Positions 19,358-28,304 of a stretch of 64,000 bases of DNA are shown here, piece by piece (the first letter of the stretch is position 1; every line of letters begins with the position of its first letter). The translations under genes and the position numbers were made by a program. The stretch covers positions 372,001-436,000 of the forward strand of contig NZ_JAGJCF010000003.1 of assembly GCF_017815135.1 (NCBI RefSeq). Reading direction: 5' to 3'. Source of the stretch: Jiella mangrovi. Its GTDB lineage: Bacteria; Pseudomonadota; Alphaproteobacteria; Rhizobiales; Rhizobiaceae. The notes beneath the pieces were generated by a model. The model did not search any database and had not been told where the DNA came from. It worked only from the letters and a program-made list of their open reading frames with translations.

Positions 19358-19831
19358 ATGAAGCTCTTAGGCGTGTTCAAGGCCGTGCCGAAGCCCATTC
19401 GTCTCGCCACGATTGCCATTGGCGCCTTCGTGCTCAGTGCGCCGCTTAGTGCCGTCGGCGCCAGGGCCGACTTCAGGGTCTGCAATGGCACGCAGTCGCT
19501 CGTCGGCGTCGCCATCGGCTACCGGGCCGAAGCCGGCTGGACGACGGAGGGCTGGTGGCGCATACCGGCGACGACCTGCAAGTCGATCATCGAGGGGCCG
19601 CTTTCCTCGCGCTACTATTATCTCTACGCCGAAGATGCCGATGGCCGCAGCCGCTGGGCCGGCCAGATCAACCTTTGCATCGCAGAAAACGAGTTCAAGA
19701 TCACCGGACGCAAGGACTGCCTCAAACGCGGCTATCAGCGTATGGGGTTCCGGGAGTACGACACCGGCGAGCAGGCGAGCTGGATGGTGCAGCTCACCGA
19801 AGCGCCAAGAACCGAATCGGGGAACGAATGA
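19358..19831 (+). CDS. Exported DUF1036 protein
   Basis: A 157-residue exported protein: a signal peptide (about residues 1-36, ending GARA) followed by a DUF1036 domain starting FRVCNGTQSLVGVAIGYR. Trp-rich motifs GWTTEGWWRIP and two further cysteines (INLCIAENEF, GRKDCLKRG) are conserved in the family. Function unknown; periplasmic. The ATG at 19358 has AGGAAG about 7 bp upstream. Its stop overlaps the pyruvate kinase start (ATGA), so the two genes are translated together. Confidence 0.88.
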   Translation: MKLLGVFKAVPKPIRLATIAIGAFVLSAPLSAVGARADFRVCNGTQSLVGVAIGYRAEAGWTTEGWWRIPATTCKSIIEGPLSSRYYYLYAEDADGRSRWAGQINLCIAENEFKITGRKDCLKRGYQRMGFREYDTGEQASWMVQLTEAPRTESGNE

Positions 19832-21264
19832 GACGAAACCGAAGGGTCAAGATCCTCGCGACCTTGGGACCGGCATCCTCGTCCGAAGAGATGATCCGCA
19901 GCCTCCACGAGGCCGGCGCGGACGTCTTCCGCATCAATATGAGCCACGCCGATCACGACCTGATGCGCGACCTCGTCGCCCGCATCCGCAAGGTCGAGGC
20001 CGAGCTCGGCCGGCCGATCGGCATTCTCGCCGATCTGCAGGGGCCGAAGCTGCGGGTCGGCAAGTTCGCCGAGGGCAAGGTGTCGCTCTCGCTCGGCCAG
20101 ACCTTCACGCTGGACGACAATCCCGAGCCCGGCGACGCGAACCGGGTGCAGCTGCCGCATCCCGAGATCCTCGAGGCTGTCGAGGTCGGACACCGGCTCC
20201 TGATCGACGACGGCCGGCTGCAGCTCGAATGCGTCGCCACGGATAACCGCCACATCGAATGCAAGGTCGTGGCCGGCGACAAGATCTCGGACCGCAAGGG
20301 CGTCTCGCTGCCCGACACGACGCTGGCGACGGGCGCCCTGACCGACAAGGACAGAAAAGATCTCGATGCGGTCCTCGCCGCCGATGTCGACTGGGTGGCG
20401 CTCTCCTTCATCCAGCGGCCGGACGATCTGGCCGAGGCGCGCAAGATCGCCCGGGGCCGGGCGTTCCTGCTGTCGAAGATCGAAAAGCCCCAGGCGGTCG
20501 AGCGTCTCGACGAGATCATCGAGCTGTCCGACGCCATCATGGTGGCGCGCGGCGATCTCGGCGTCGAACTGCCGCTCGAAGCGGTGCCCGGTATCCAGAA
20601 GCGGATCACCCGCGCGGCGCGCAAGGCCGGCAAGCCCGTCGTCGTCGCCACGCAGATGCTGGAATCGATGATCTCCGCGCCGGTTCCGACGAGAGCCGAG
20701 GTCTCGGATGTCTCGATCGCCGTCTATGAGGGCGCCGACGCCATCATGCTGTCGGCCGAATCGGCGGCGGGGCAGTATCCGATCGAATCCGTTTCGATGA
20801 TGGACCGGATCGCCCAGCGCGTGGAAAAGGACCCGCTCTATCCGGGCATCATCTTCGCCCAGCGGCCCGAGCCGGAGCCGACCGGCGCCGACGCCGTTTC
20901 GCTCGCCGCGCGGCAGATGGCCGAAACCCTCGGCGTCGCGGCCATCGTCACCTACACCGCCACGGGCACCACCGGGCTGCGAACGGCGCGCGAACGGCCC
21001 CAGATCCCGATCCTGGCGCTCTCGCCGGTGCTCGGGACCGCGCGGCGGCTGTCGCTGGTCTGGGGGATGCACTGCGTCGTCACGGAGGACGCCCAGGACC
21101 TCGACGACATGGTCGATCGCGCCTGCCGGATCGCCGTCGAGGAAAAATACGCCAAGTCCGGCGAACGGGTGATCGTCACAGCCGGCGTGCCACTCAGGAC
21201 GCCGGGAGCCACCAACATGCTGCGCATCGCCTATATCGGTTCGGACGGCCTGTCAGCCGTGTAG
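19828..21264 (+). CDS. pyk: Pyruvate kinase
   Basis: Pyruvate kinase makes ATP and pyruvate from phosphoenolpyruvate in glycolysis. The 478-residue protein shows the N-terminal KILATLGPAS, FRINMSHAD, the B-domain inserted after LADLQGPKLRVGKF, the catalytic lysine in LLSKIEKPQA, metal-binding residues in VARGDLGVELP, and the C-terminal allosteric domain (from about residue 345). The start at 19828 is set by the ATGA overlap with DUF1036 and by the conserved N-terminus. A strong intrinsic terminator follows. Confidence 0.97.
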   Translation: MRRNRRVKILATLGPASSSEEMIRSLHEAGADVFRINMSHADHDLMRDLVARIRKVEAELGRPIGILADLQGPKLRVGKFAEGKVSLSLGQTFTLDDNPEPGDANRVQLPHPEILEAVEVGHRLLIDDGRLQLECVATDNRHIECKVVAGDKISDRKGVSLPDTTLATGALTDKDRKDLDAVLAADVDWVALSFIQRPDDLAEARKIARGRAFLLSKIEKPQAVERLDEIIELSDAIMVARGDLGVELPLEAVPGIQKRITRAARKAGKPVVVATQMLESMISAPVPTRAEVSDVSIAVYEGADAIMLSAESAAGQYPIESVSMMDRIAQRVEKDPLYPGIIFAQRPEPEPTGADAVSLAARQMAETLGVAAIVTYTATGTTGLRTARERPQIPILALSPVLGTARRLSLVWGMHCVVTEDAQDLDDMVDRACRIAVEEKYAKSGERVIVTAGVPLRTPGATNMLRIAYIGSDGLSAV

Positions 21265-21284
21265 ACAGCCTCGCCGCTCGAACG

Positions 21285-21320
21285 AAAGGCCCGGCGTGAA
21301 TCTCCACGCCGGGCCTTTTC
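21285..21320 (+). terminator. Intrinsic terminator of pyk
   Basis: A perfect 14-bp stem AAAGGCCCGGCGTG / CACGCCGGGCCTTT (21285-21298 with 21305-21318, loop AATCTC) ends in a T-run. The symmetrical A/T ends make it usable from both strands, so it may also end the minus-strand gene at 21351. Confidence 0.85.
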
Positions 21321-21350
21321 GATTCGCAGCGGAATTCCCGTGACCGCGGG

Positions 21351-21794
21351 CTACTTCGCGGTGTCGGTGCTATCCGAAGATGTGTCGGCGGGCATCGAGC
21401 TGTTCGAGGAGCCGCCCGACGACATGTTCGAGCCTGACTGGCCACCCTGTCCGTCCCGGCGCTGGGCGCCCATGACGCGGCCGCTGGTGTCGATCATCAT
21501 GACGACGCGTTCGCCGTCGGGGGTGGTGGCGCCGACGATATAAGCAGCGTCCATGATCGCGGCGTCGGTGTAGCCGGCGGACTGCAGCGCCTTCAGAACC
21601 TTGTTCTGCGAGGTCACCATGTCGCCGGCCGACATCGCTTTGGTGCCCGACGTCGATGTCGACTGATCGGTCGAGCCACTGTCCCCGGACATCGCCGGCT
21701 GCTGCGTGGTCGTCGATCCGGACGTATCGGACTGCGCCAGTGCGGGCGCTGCGGCGAAAGCAAAGACGGTCGTTGCGAGAATGAACTTTTTCAT
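21351..21794 (-). CDS. Ser/Thr-rich exported protein
   Basis: A 147-residue protein with a clear signal peptide (MKKFILATTVFAFAAAPALA). The mature part has a Ser/Thr/Gln-rich low-complexity stretch (about residues 21-55), a small folded core around VLKALQSAGYTDAAIMDAAY and VVMMIDTSGRVMGAQ (about 65-110), and a Ser/Asn-rich tail. The ATG at 21794 has GGAGGAAC upstream. The core resembles PepSY-like small domains, but I cannot name the family. Confidence 0.7.
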   Translation of the reverse strand: MKKFILATTVFAFAAAPALAQSDTSGSTTTQQPAMSGDSGSTDQSTSTSGTKAMSAGDMVTSQNKVLKALQSAGYTDAAIMDAAYIVGATTPDGERVVMMIDTSGRVMGAQRRDGQGGQSGSNMSSGGSSNSSMPADTSSDSTDTAK

Positions 21795-22165
21795 CGTGTT
21801 CCTCCGTTCTTTATCCAGGCGCCGGTTCGCGCCGGGTTCACGAAGGCCAATCCCAAGATGTCTCGATCGTTCCAAAAGACGAATTTAGAAAATCATTAAG
21901 AGCAATTAGCCAGGCAAGAGCATCACCTGTCAGAAGAGGGGGCCGGTGATAATCGCTGTATTGTTGGCCAGCAAATCTATCCTCAAACGAGGATACTAGA
22001 GACCGCCGCACCCCTGGAGCATGATCCCGAACAATGGGAGCCGATTTTCGGAAAATATCCGGCCCCCAACGAGAGGACAGAGCGGGAGAATGAGCGAAGC
22101 TCATCTCATCCTCTCTAGGAGCGTCAGGACACAGACGGATGCGTTGCGTCCGGGGGGGGGGCGCC
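21795..22165. other. A+T-richer intergenic region with a repeat element
   Basis: Between two minus-strand genes. It contains the dispersed-repeat-like element at 22016-22062 and ends in a run of ten G residues (22152-22161). A minus-strand frame (22104-21838, 88 codons) has a peptide-like second half (AGQQYSDYHRPPLL and following) but no ribosome site and no recognised family, so I do not call it a gene. Confidence 0.45.
22016..22062 (+). repeat. Rhizobiales-type dispersed repeat (GAGCATGAT...TTTTCGG)
   Basis: The segment begins GGAGCATGATCCCGAACA and continues through CGATTTTCGGAAAATATCC. It resembles, from general knowledge, short repeats scattered between genes in Brucella, Agrobacterium and related genomes. 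Only one copy is visible here. Confidence 0.5.
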
Positions 22166-22957
22166 TCAGATCGCTGGGCCCGTCAGCTCCTCGGACAGCC
22201 GGCCGGCGGCGTCCTGCGCCGATTTCAGCGCGGGATAGACGGCGAGGACCTTCTCGTAGGTCTCGAGCGCCTTCTTTTTCTCGTCGAGCCGTTCGAGGAT
22301 CATCGCGAGCCCCATCAGGGCGCCCCAGTGGCGCGGTTCGCGATTGAGGGTCTGCTCGATGTCGGCCAGCGATCGACCCCACCGGTCCATGCTGAAATTC
22401 AACGTCGCTCGCCGGTTCCACGCCTCGGCATAATCCGGGTCGAGAACCAGCGTCTGATCGAGGACGTCCATCGCGGCCGCATTGTCCTTGTGGCCCATGG
22501 CCTTTGCGGCACGCTGCATCAACAGATCGATCGTGGCGCTTCCGGAGCGGCGCCATTCGCGCTCGATTCTGGCTGCGATGCGGGCGGCCTTGGTGCCGTC
22601 GGCCTGCTTGCGCAGCTCCGAGAACAGCCGTTCGATCTTCTCCTCCCGGGTCTCGTCCGGCCGGTTCGCGGGCGCGGTGTCGGCCTGATCGACGGGAGCG
22701 GGATCGCTGGTCGCGTCGTCCTCGGCAAGGGGCGCGCTGCCGAAGGCGTCCGGCGTGTCGGGCGCTACGTCGGGCGCCGGGACGATCATCGGCGATTCCT
22801 CGCCGCCGGGCGCGGAGGGTGCCTCGGGAGCCTTCCCGCCCTCCGGTGGCATGACGGAGGGTGGCGTCTGCTCCTGAGCCGCCGCGTGGCTCGAAAGACC
22901 GAGGCCAAGACCGAGGCCGAGGGGCAGGGCGAGAGCGAAATGAAGAGCGTGCCGCAT
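22166..22957 (-). CDS. Exported tetratricopeptide-repeat protein
   Basis: A 263-residue protein with a signal peptide (about residues 1-28, a Gly/Leu-rich core ending HAAA), a Pro/Ala/Asp-rich linker to about residue 105, and a C-terminal TPR domain of three or four repeats (about 110-255), for example AMDVLDQTLVLDPDYAEAWN. Such proteins scaffold periplasmic complexes. The ATG at 22957 is the best start, though the ribosome site is weak. Ten consecutive G residues lie four bases beyond the stop codon. Confidence 0.82.
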   Translation of the reverse strand: MRHALHFALALPLGLGLGLGLSSHAAAQEQTPPSVMPPEGGKAPEAPSAPGGEESPMIVPAPDVAPDTPDAFGSAPLAEDDATSDPAPVDQADTAPANRPDETREEKIERLFSELRKQADGTKAARIAARIEREWRRSGSATIDLLMQRAAKAMGHKDNAAAMDVLDQTLVLDPDYAEAWNRRATLNFSMDRWGRSLADIEQTLNREPRHWGALMGLAMILERLDEKKKALETYEKVLAVYPALKSAQDAAGRLSEELTGPAI

Positions 22958-23101
22958 CAGCGAAGAATCATCGATCGCAGCCCGCCTGTCAATTTGACGA
23001 TCGCGTGAGGCCACAAGCGAAAACCCGCCTGGAACGGATCCAAGGGCGGGTCTTGCAGTCTCGAACAACAAAGCGCCCGGGCCAGGGCCCGGATCGGCGC
23101 G

Positions 23102-23227
23102 TCAGCCCTGGCGGGCCTTGAAGCGCGGCGCTTCCTTGTTGATGATGTAGATGCGTCCCTTGCGGCGAACCATGCGGTTGGCGCGATGGCGGGACTTCAG
23201 AGCTTTGAGAGAGTTCTTGATCTTCAT
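23102..23227 (-). CDS. rpmJ: 50S ribosomal protein L36 (cysteine-free form)
   Basis: A 41-residue basic protein starting [15 protein letters not shown], the L36 form that lacks the CCHC zinc site of the classical protein: no cysteine is present. It forms part of the 50S subunit. The ATG at 23227 is preceded by GGTGAAG. It lies 147 bp downstream of purK on the same strand. Confidence 0.95.
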   Translation of the reverse strand: MKIKNSLKALKSRHRANRMVRRKGRIYIINKEAPRFKARQG

Positions 23228-23374
23228 GACTTCACCGGATCGATCGTCGCGACGATCGGGTCCTTCCGCTCCGCCGCATGAGGAAAGGCGCGCCATTTCG
23301 AGCGCGCCAAGTTGATGGGTGGCAGATAGCCAGAAGACGCTTTGATGTCAATCTGTCTAAGCCCGAAAACCCGG

Positions 23375-24463
23375 TCATGCCCCGCGGGAGAGTGGCGTTA
23401 CGTGGGTGACATGGCCCATCTTGCGTCCGCGGCGCACCTCGGCCTTGCCGTAGAGATGGAGGACGCTGCGCGGCTCGGCGACGAGGCGATCGAATCGATC
23501 CACGTCCTCGCCGATGAGATTTTCCATCACGCAGTCGAAATGCCGCTCCGGGCTCGCAAGAGGAAGGCCCGCGATCGCCCGGACATGCTGCTCGAACTGC
23601 GAGACGAGGCAGGCGGCCTCGGTCCAGTGGCCGGAATTGTGGACGCGCGGGGCAATCTCGTTGACGAGGAGCGTGTCGTCCTTGCCGACGAAGAACTCGA
23701 CGCCGATCACCCCGACATAGTTCAGATGCGACAGGATCTGCGCCGCGATCGCTTTCGCCCGCTCCGCCAGCTCGTCCGTTACCCGGCCCGGGATGGTCGA
23801 GGACTTCAGGATGCCGAGGCTGTGGACGTTCTCCGCCGGATCGTAGGCGGCGATGGCGCCGTCCTGGCCGCGCGCGGCGATGATCGAGATCTCGTAGGCG
23901 AAGGGGACGCGCTTTTCGAGAATCGCCGGAGCCCGCCCGATCGCCTCGAATGCGTCGGTAAAGGTCGTATCAGCGTTCAGCCTCGCCTGTCCCTTGCCGT
24001 CATAGCCGAATCGGCGGGTTTTCAGGATGCAGTCGCCGCCAAGGTCGAGGAGAGCGTGCCCGAGCTCGTCGGCGGCATCGATCGCCCGCCAGTCCGCCGT
24101 CTCGACGCCAATGCCGTTGAGAAAAGCCTTTTCGACGACGCGGTCCTGGGAGACCTCGAGGGCTTCGGCCGGCGGGGCCAGCGGTGTTTCCCCCATCGCC
24201 TTGCGGAGCGGCGCGACAGCGACGTTCTCGAACTCGTAGGTGAGTACGTCGGACAGGCCGGCGAGACGCCTCAGGCAGGCCTCGTCGTCATAGGGGCCGA
24301 CGATCATCTCCGTCGCGACCTGGGCTGCGGGACAGGCCGCGCTCGGATCGAGGACGGTGATCCGGTATCCGAATCTTGCAGCGGCCATGGCCAGCATGCG
24401 GCCGAGCTGACCGCCGCCCACGATGCCGATGGTAGCGCCTGGGCGCAGCGGGAAGTCGGTCAC
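23375..24463 (-). CDS. purK: N5-carboxyaminoimidazole ribonucleotide synthase PurK
   Basis: PurK uses ATP and bicarbonate to carboxylate aminoimidazole ribonucleotide in purine synthesis. The 362-residue ATP-grasp enzyme starts with [14 protein letters not shown] and has the family blocks [21 protein letters not shown] and [13 protein letters not shown]. Its start overlaps the purE stop by 4 bp, so PurE, which uses its product, is made from the same transcript. Confidence 0.97.
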   Translation of the reverse strand: MTDFPLRPGATIGIVGGGQLGRMLAMAAARFGYRITVLDPSAACPAAQVATEMIVGPYDDEACLRRLAGLSDVLTYEFENVAVAPLRKAMGETPLAPPAEALEVSQDRVVEKAFLNGIGVETADWRAIDAADELGHALLDLGGDCILKTRRFGYDGKGQARLNADTTFTDAFEAIGRAPAILEKRVPFAYEISIIAARGQDGAIAAYDPAENVHSLGILKSSTIPGRVTDELAERAKAIAAQILSHLNYVGVIGVEFFVGKDDTLLVNEIAPRVHNSGHWTEAACLVSQFEQHVRAIAGLPLASPERHFDCVMENLIGEDVDRFDRLVAEPRSVLHLYGKAEVRRGRKMGHVTHVTPLSRGA

Positions 24464-24957
24464 GTTTCGTCCCTCGGGATTTCCTCCACCGCCGCCGTTT
24501 GGGCCGCGCGGTAGGCGTCGAGGCGGGTGGCGAGCGCCTCGTCCGACAAGGCGAGGACGGCTGCCGCAAGGAGGGCTGCATTGACCGCGCCGGCCCGGCC
24601 GATGGCGAGTGTTCCAACGGGAATCCCGGCCGGCATCTGGACGATCGAAAGCAGGCTGTCCTCGCCGGAAAGGGCGCGGCTTTCGACCGGCACGCCGAAC
24701 ACCGGCAGCGGCGTCATTGCCGCGGTCATGCCGGGCAGATGCGCGGCGCCGCCGGCGCCGGCGATGATCACGCTGAAGCCCTCGTCACGGGCGCCCTTGG
24801 CAAAGCTGTAGAGCCGGTCGGGGGTCCGGTGGGCCGAGACGATGCGCGCCTGATAGCCGATGCCGAGACCATCCAGCGTGTCGGCGGCGTTTTTCATGAC
24901 GGGCCAGTCCGACTGGCTGCCCATGATGATGGCGACGGGTGTGGATGGCATGCTCAC
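24460..24957 (-). CDS. purE: N5-CAIR mutase PurE
   Basis: PurE converts N5-CAIR to CAIR. The 165-residue class I enzyme has GSQSDWPVM near residue 13, the SAHRTPDRL motif near residue 41 with the catalytic His, and the [12 protein letters not shown] loop near residue 66. Length and motifs are standard. It overlaps the DUF465 gene upstream and purK downstream by 4 bp each, which makes a translationally coupled trio. Confidence 0.97.
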   Translation of the reverse strand: MSMPSTPVAIIMGSQSDWPVMKNAADTLDGLGIGYQARIVSAHRTPDRLYSFAKGARDEGFSVIIAGAGGAAHLPGMTAAMTPLPVFGVPVESRALSGEDSLLSIVQMPAGIPVGTLAIGRAGAVNAALLAAAVLALSDEALATRLDAYRAAQTAAVEEIPRDET

Positions 24958-25157
24958 GCACTGATGTCCGGTATGATCTGGTCCTCGAGGTCCTGCAGCT
25001 TGTCCTTGACCGCAAGTTTCTTCTTCTTCATCCGCTGGATGCGCAGCCTGTCACAGCCCATCGCCTCCATCGCCTCGATCGCGACGTCGAAGTCGGCGTG
25101 ATCCTGGCGAAGCCGCGCCACTGCGAGCCTCAGCCCTGCCTGCTCTTGTTCCCCCAT
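24954..25157 (-). CDS. DUF465/YdcH family small protein
   Basis: A 67-residue helical protein of the YdcH/DUF465 family: two helices with [12 protein letters not shown] and the family motif [20 protein letters not shown] near the C-terminus. Function unknown. It is the first gene of the run with purE and purK. A second member of the same family is encoded divergently 212 bp away. Confidence 0.85.
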   Translation of the reverse strand: MGEQEQAGLRLAVARLRQDHADFDVAIEAMEAMGCDRLRIQRMKKKKLAVKDKLQDLEDQIIPDISA

Positions 25158-25369
25158 GAAACTCCTTTCGAGACACTTCGCCGCACGCTCACCGCGAGCC
25201 GGTTCGAAGCTCTTGCCACACCGTCATATTTTGTAAACCGCCCGCTGAGTTGACCCGCCGGAATCTTGTTTCCCCGTTCGACAGTACCAAGGTTTTGTGA
25301 CACGCTCGACTGGTTTCAGTCACGGCTCAAGTCTGGCGTGCCGGACCCAACTCTCGAAGGGAGATGCCC

Positions 25370-25546
25370 ATGTCCTTGAACACCCACATCACGACGCTGG
25401 AGCAGCGCCACACTGTCCTCGATCAGGAGATTACGGCAGCGATGGCATCAAAGCCAGCCATGAGCGATGCGGAGATCAGGGGGATGAAGCTGAAAAAGCT
25501 TCGGCTGAAGGATGAAATCGAACGGCTGAGGCGCGCCGAGCACTGA
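25370..25546 (+). CDS. DUF465/YdcH family small protein (second copy)
   Basis: A 58-residue YdcH-like helical hairpin: LEQRHTVLDQEITAAM, then GMKLKKLRLKDEIERL. The AAGGGAG ribosome site (25357-25363) directly abuts an in-frame ATG at 25364, so the next ATG at 25370, 6 bp beyond it, is the likely start. It is divergent from the first copy and ends before a strong terminator. Confidence 0.85.
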   Translation: MSLNTHITTLEQRHTVLDQEITAAMASKPAMSDAEIRGMKLKKLRLKDEIERLRRAEH

Positions 25547-25597
25547 TCGGCGCAAATCAGATGCCGGGCGTGGCGATTGCCACGCTCGGTTTTCAGG

Positions 25598-25617
25598 GGG
25601 CCGCAAGGCCCTTTTTT
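25598..25617 (+). terminator. Intrinsic terminator after the second DUF465 gene
   Basis: A GGGCC-GCAA-GGCCC hairpin (25598-25611) with a GCAA tetraloop is followed by six T residues. Confidence 0.8.
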
Positions 25618-25662
25618 GTGCCCGGCCTTCGGATCGGAGACGCGAATCGAATGCCGGGCCCG

Positions 25663-27297
25663 CTACCCGTCGACCATCTTGCGCAGCACGTATTTCTGGA
25701 TCTTGCCGGTCGAGGTTTTCGGCACCTCGGCAAAGCGGATTTCCTTGGGACACTTGAATCGCGCGAGCTTCTCCCGGCAGTGGGCGATGAGGTCTTCCTC
25801 CGAGACCTCGCGGCCGGGCTTCAACTCGACGAAGGCGAGGGGTGTTTCGCCCCATTTGTCGTCGGATTTGGCGACCACGGCCGCCGTCGCCACGGCCGGA
25901 TGCTGGTAGAGCGCGTTCTCGACCTCGATCGAAGAGATGTTCTCGCCGCCCGAGATGATAATGTCCTTCGCCCGGTCCTTCAGCTCGATATATCCGTCCT
26001 CGTGCATGACGCCGAGATCGCCGGAATGAAACCAGCCGCCGCGAAACGCTTCTTCGGTGGCGTCCGGGTTCTTCAGGTAGCCGCGCATCACGATGTTGCC
26101 GCGGAACATGACCTCGCCGATGGTCTCGCCGTCGGACGGCACCTTTTCCATGCTGTCGGGATCCATCACGGCGAGGTCTTCCAGCGCCGGATAGCGCACG
26201 CCCTGACGCGCCTTCTGAGCGGCTCGCGCCGGCGCGTCGAGCGCGTCCCATTCGGCTTTCCAGGCGTTGACGACGGCCGGTCCGTAGGTCTCGGTGAGGC
26301 CGTAGAGATGGGTCACCTGAAAGCCGGCCTCGCTCATGCCGGCAAGCACCGACTGGGGCGGAGGCGCGGCGGCGGTGTTGAACGTCACCGTCTGCTCGAA
26401 GGGGCGCTTGTCGCCCTCGTCGGCATTGATCAGCGTCGCCATGACGATCGGGGCACCGCACAGATGGGTGACGCCGTGATCGGCAATGGCGTCGTACATC
26501 GCCTTGGCCCGCACCCATCTGAGGCATACATGGGTGCCGGCCTGGATGGCGAGCGTCCAGGGAAAGCACCAGCCGTTGCAGTGAAACATCGGCAGCGTCC
26601 ACAGATAGACCGGATGACCGCTCATTCCCGCCGCGACGATGTTGGCGTAGCCCATCAGGGCCGCGCCACGATGGTGGTAGACGACGCCCTTCGGATTGCC
26701 GGTCGTGCCCGACGTATAGTTCAGCGAGATCGCGTCCCATTCGTCGCCCGGCATCTGCCAGGCAAATTCCGGGTCGCCCTCGGCGACGAGCGCCTCGTAT
26801 TCGATTTCGCCGATCGGATCGCCCTTCCTCGCCGGCGCGTCTTCGGGAAAGTCCGGATCGTCATAGTCGACGACGAGGGGGGAGACGGTCGCCTTCTTCA
26901 GCGCCTCCGCCATGACGGCAGAGAATTCGCGATCGACGAGGACGACCTTCGCTTCGGCGTGATCGAGCTGGAAGGCGATGATGTCGGCATCGAGCCGCGT
27001 GTTGATCGACAGGAGCACCGCGCCGGCCATCGGCACGCCGTGATGGGCCTCGAGCATCGCCGGGGTGTTGGAGAGCATCGCCGCGACGGTCTCGCCGCGC
27101 TTTATGCCGCGCTGCGTCAGGGCCGAGGCGAGGGCGCGCGAGCGAGCGTAGAAGTCGCGATAGCTGCGGCGCAGCGCGCCGTGGACGATCGCGGTGCGAT
27201 CGGGATGGACCTGCGCCGCCCGCGACAGATAGCTCAGCGGCGTCAGCGGCTGGTAATTCGCCGCGTTTCGGTCGAGATCGTCGTCGTAGATTCCCAA
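25663..27297 (-). CDS. Medium/long-chain acyl-CoA synthetase (AMP-binding)
   Basis: An ANL-superfamily enzyme that activates a carboxylic acid to acyl-AMP and then acyl-CoA. The 544-residue protein has the P-loop YTSGTTGNPKG near residue 178, the LYGLTETYGP motif near 300, GWFHSGDLG near 400, the hinge DRAKDIIISGGENISS near 425, and the catalytic lysine in STGKIQKYVLR at the C-terminus. The TTG at 27297 is the likely start because GGGAGG lies 6 bp upstream and the conserved GIYDDDL begins there; an ATG at 27387 has no support. Substrate chain length is inferred from family resemblance only. Confidence 0.9.
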   Translation of the reverse strand: MGIYDDDLDRNAANYQPLTPLSYLSRAAQVHPDRTAIVHGALRRSYRDFYARSRALASALTQRGIKRGETVAAMLSNTPAMLEAHHGVPMAGAVLLSINTRLDADIIAFQLDHAEAKVVLVDREFSAVMAEALKKATVSPLVVDYDDPDFPEDAPARKGDPIGEIEYEALVAEGDPEFAWQMPGDEWDAISLNYTSGTTGNPKGVVYHHRGAALMGYANIVAAGMSGHPVYLWTLPMFHCNGWCFPWTLAIQAGTHVCLRWVRAKAMYDAIADHGVTHLCGAPIVMATLINADEGDKRPFEQTVTFNTAAAPPPQSVLAGMSEAGFQVTHLYGLTETYGPAVVNAWKAEWDALDAPARAAQKARQGVRYPALEDLAVMDPDSMEKVPSDGETIGEVMFRGNIVMRGYLKNPDATEEAFRGGWFHSGDLGVMHEDGYIELKDRAKDIIISGGENISSIEVENALYQHPAVATAAVVAKSDDKWGETPLAFVELKPGREVSEEDLIAHCREKLARFKCPKEIRFAEVPKTSTGKIQKYVLRKMVDG

Positions 27298-27358
27298 GAG
27301 GCCCTCCCATTCTGGACTTCGTGTCGGTCTTGCGCCGACATCGATTGCATAGCCGGCT

Positions 27359-28117
27359 TCATGATAGAAGCGCCGTCGCGCCATCATAGGTAAGTTTCAG
27401 GCCGATCGGCAGCAGCAGCCAGTAGATGATGCGGTAGAATACGGCCGGATCGGCGCGCTTGACCAGCCAGATCCCGGCCAGGGTCGCCAGCGGAGCGAGG
27501 GGCAGAAGCACCGCCGAGGTTCCCAGATTGCCGGGCGAGAATTCGCCGAGAAGCCCGTAGGGCAGGAGCTTCATGGCGTTGACGGCGGCAAAGAAGACGA
27601 CGGACGTTCCCGCGAAGATCGGCGGATCAACTTTCAAGGGCACGACATAGACCTGAAAGGGCGGGCCTCCGGCATGGCTGACGAAGCTGGAAAAGCCGGA
27701 GACGGCGCCCCAGAAGGCTCCTCTCGCCGGCTGCTGGGGCCGGGCGGGCCGATCCCTGCCGCGCCCGAGGAACCAGTTCGCGAAGAACCACAGGGCCAGA
27801 AGGCCGAGTGTCAGGCGAAAGGCGTCTGCGGAGACCGAAGCCACGGTCAGATAGCCGACGAGAACGCCGATGGCGGCGGCGGGGATCATGGTCCGGACGA
27901 TGCCGCGATCGAACTGACCGCGCCAGGCGACGAGGCCGATGAGATCCATGACGACGAGGATCGGCAGAAGGACACCGGCCGCCGTGACCGGATCGACCGC
28001 CATCGCCATCAGCGGCACGCCGACGAGCGTTGCCGTGCCGCCAAAGCCGCCTTTCGACAGACCGATCAGGATCACCGCCGGAACGGCCAGGGCATAAAAG
28101 AGCGGGTCGGTAATCAC
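27359..28117 (-). CDS. TauE/SafE family sulfite/organosulfonate exporter-like permease
   Basis: A 252-residue inner-membrane protein with about eight hydrophobic segments and the TauE/SafE family signatures GLSKGGFGG near residue 19 and GFSSFVSHAGGPPFQVY near residue 140. Members export sulfite, sulfoacetate or other small anions. The GTG at 28117 gives the conserved N-terminus and has AAGGA upstream. It precedes the acyl-CoA synthetase on the same strand by 61 bp, so cotranscription is possible. Confidence 0.87.
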   Translation of the reverse strand: MITDPLFYALAVPAVILIGLSKGGFGGTATLVGVPLMAMAVDPVTAAGVLLPILVVMDLIGLVAWRGQFDRGIVRTMIPAAAIGVLVGYLTVASVSADAFRLTLGLLALWFFANWFLGRGRDRPARPQQPARGAFWGAVSGFSSFVSHAGGPPFQVYVVPLKVDPPIFAGTSVVFFAAVNAMKLLPYGLLGEFSPGNLGTSAVLLPLAPLATLAGIWLVKRADPAVFYRIIYWLLLPIGLKLTYDGATALLS

Positions 28118-28304
28118 GGGTCTTCGCGTCCTTTCGATCCCATGTCGATAGGCAGCGATCCTGTTGCCGGCAAGGGCCATCCGGCGCAGCCCAGGCAGAC
28201 CCCGCGCTCCGCCGCGCGGCTGAAGGCACTCGCGAGCTGCCGTGACGGGCGATCCGGCCTTGCCGCTTCACAGTCCGCCGCGTCTGGAGTATCGACGATC
28301 GATT

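Noticed and set aside
21838-22104. 88-codon minus-strand ORF
   Set aside because: No ribosome site and no recognised domain; it spans a repeat element.
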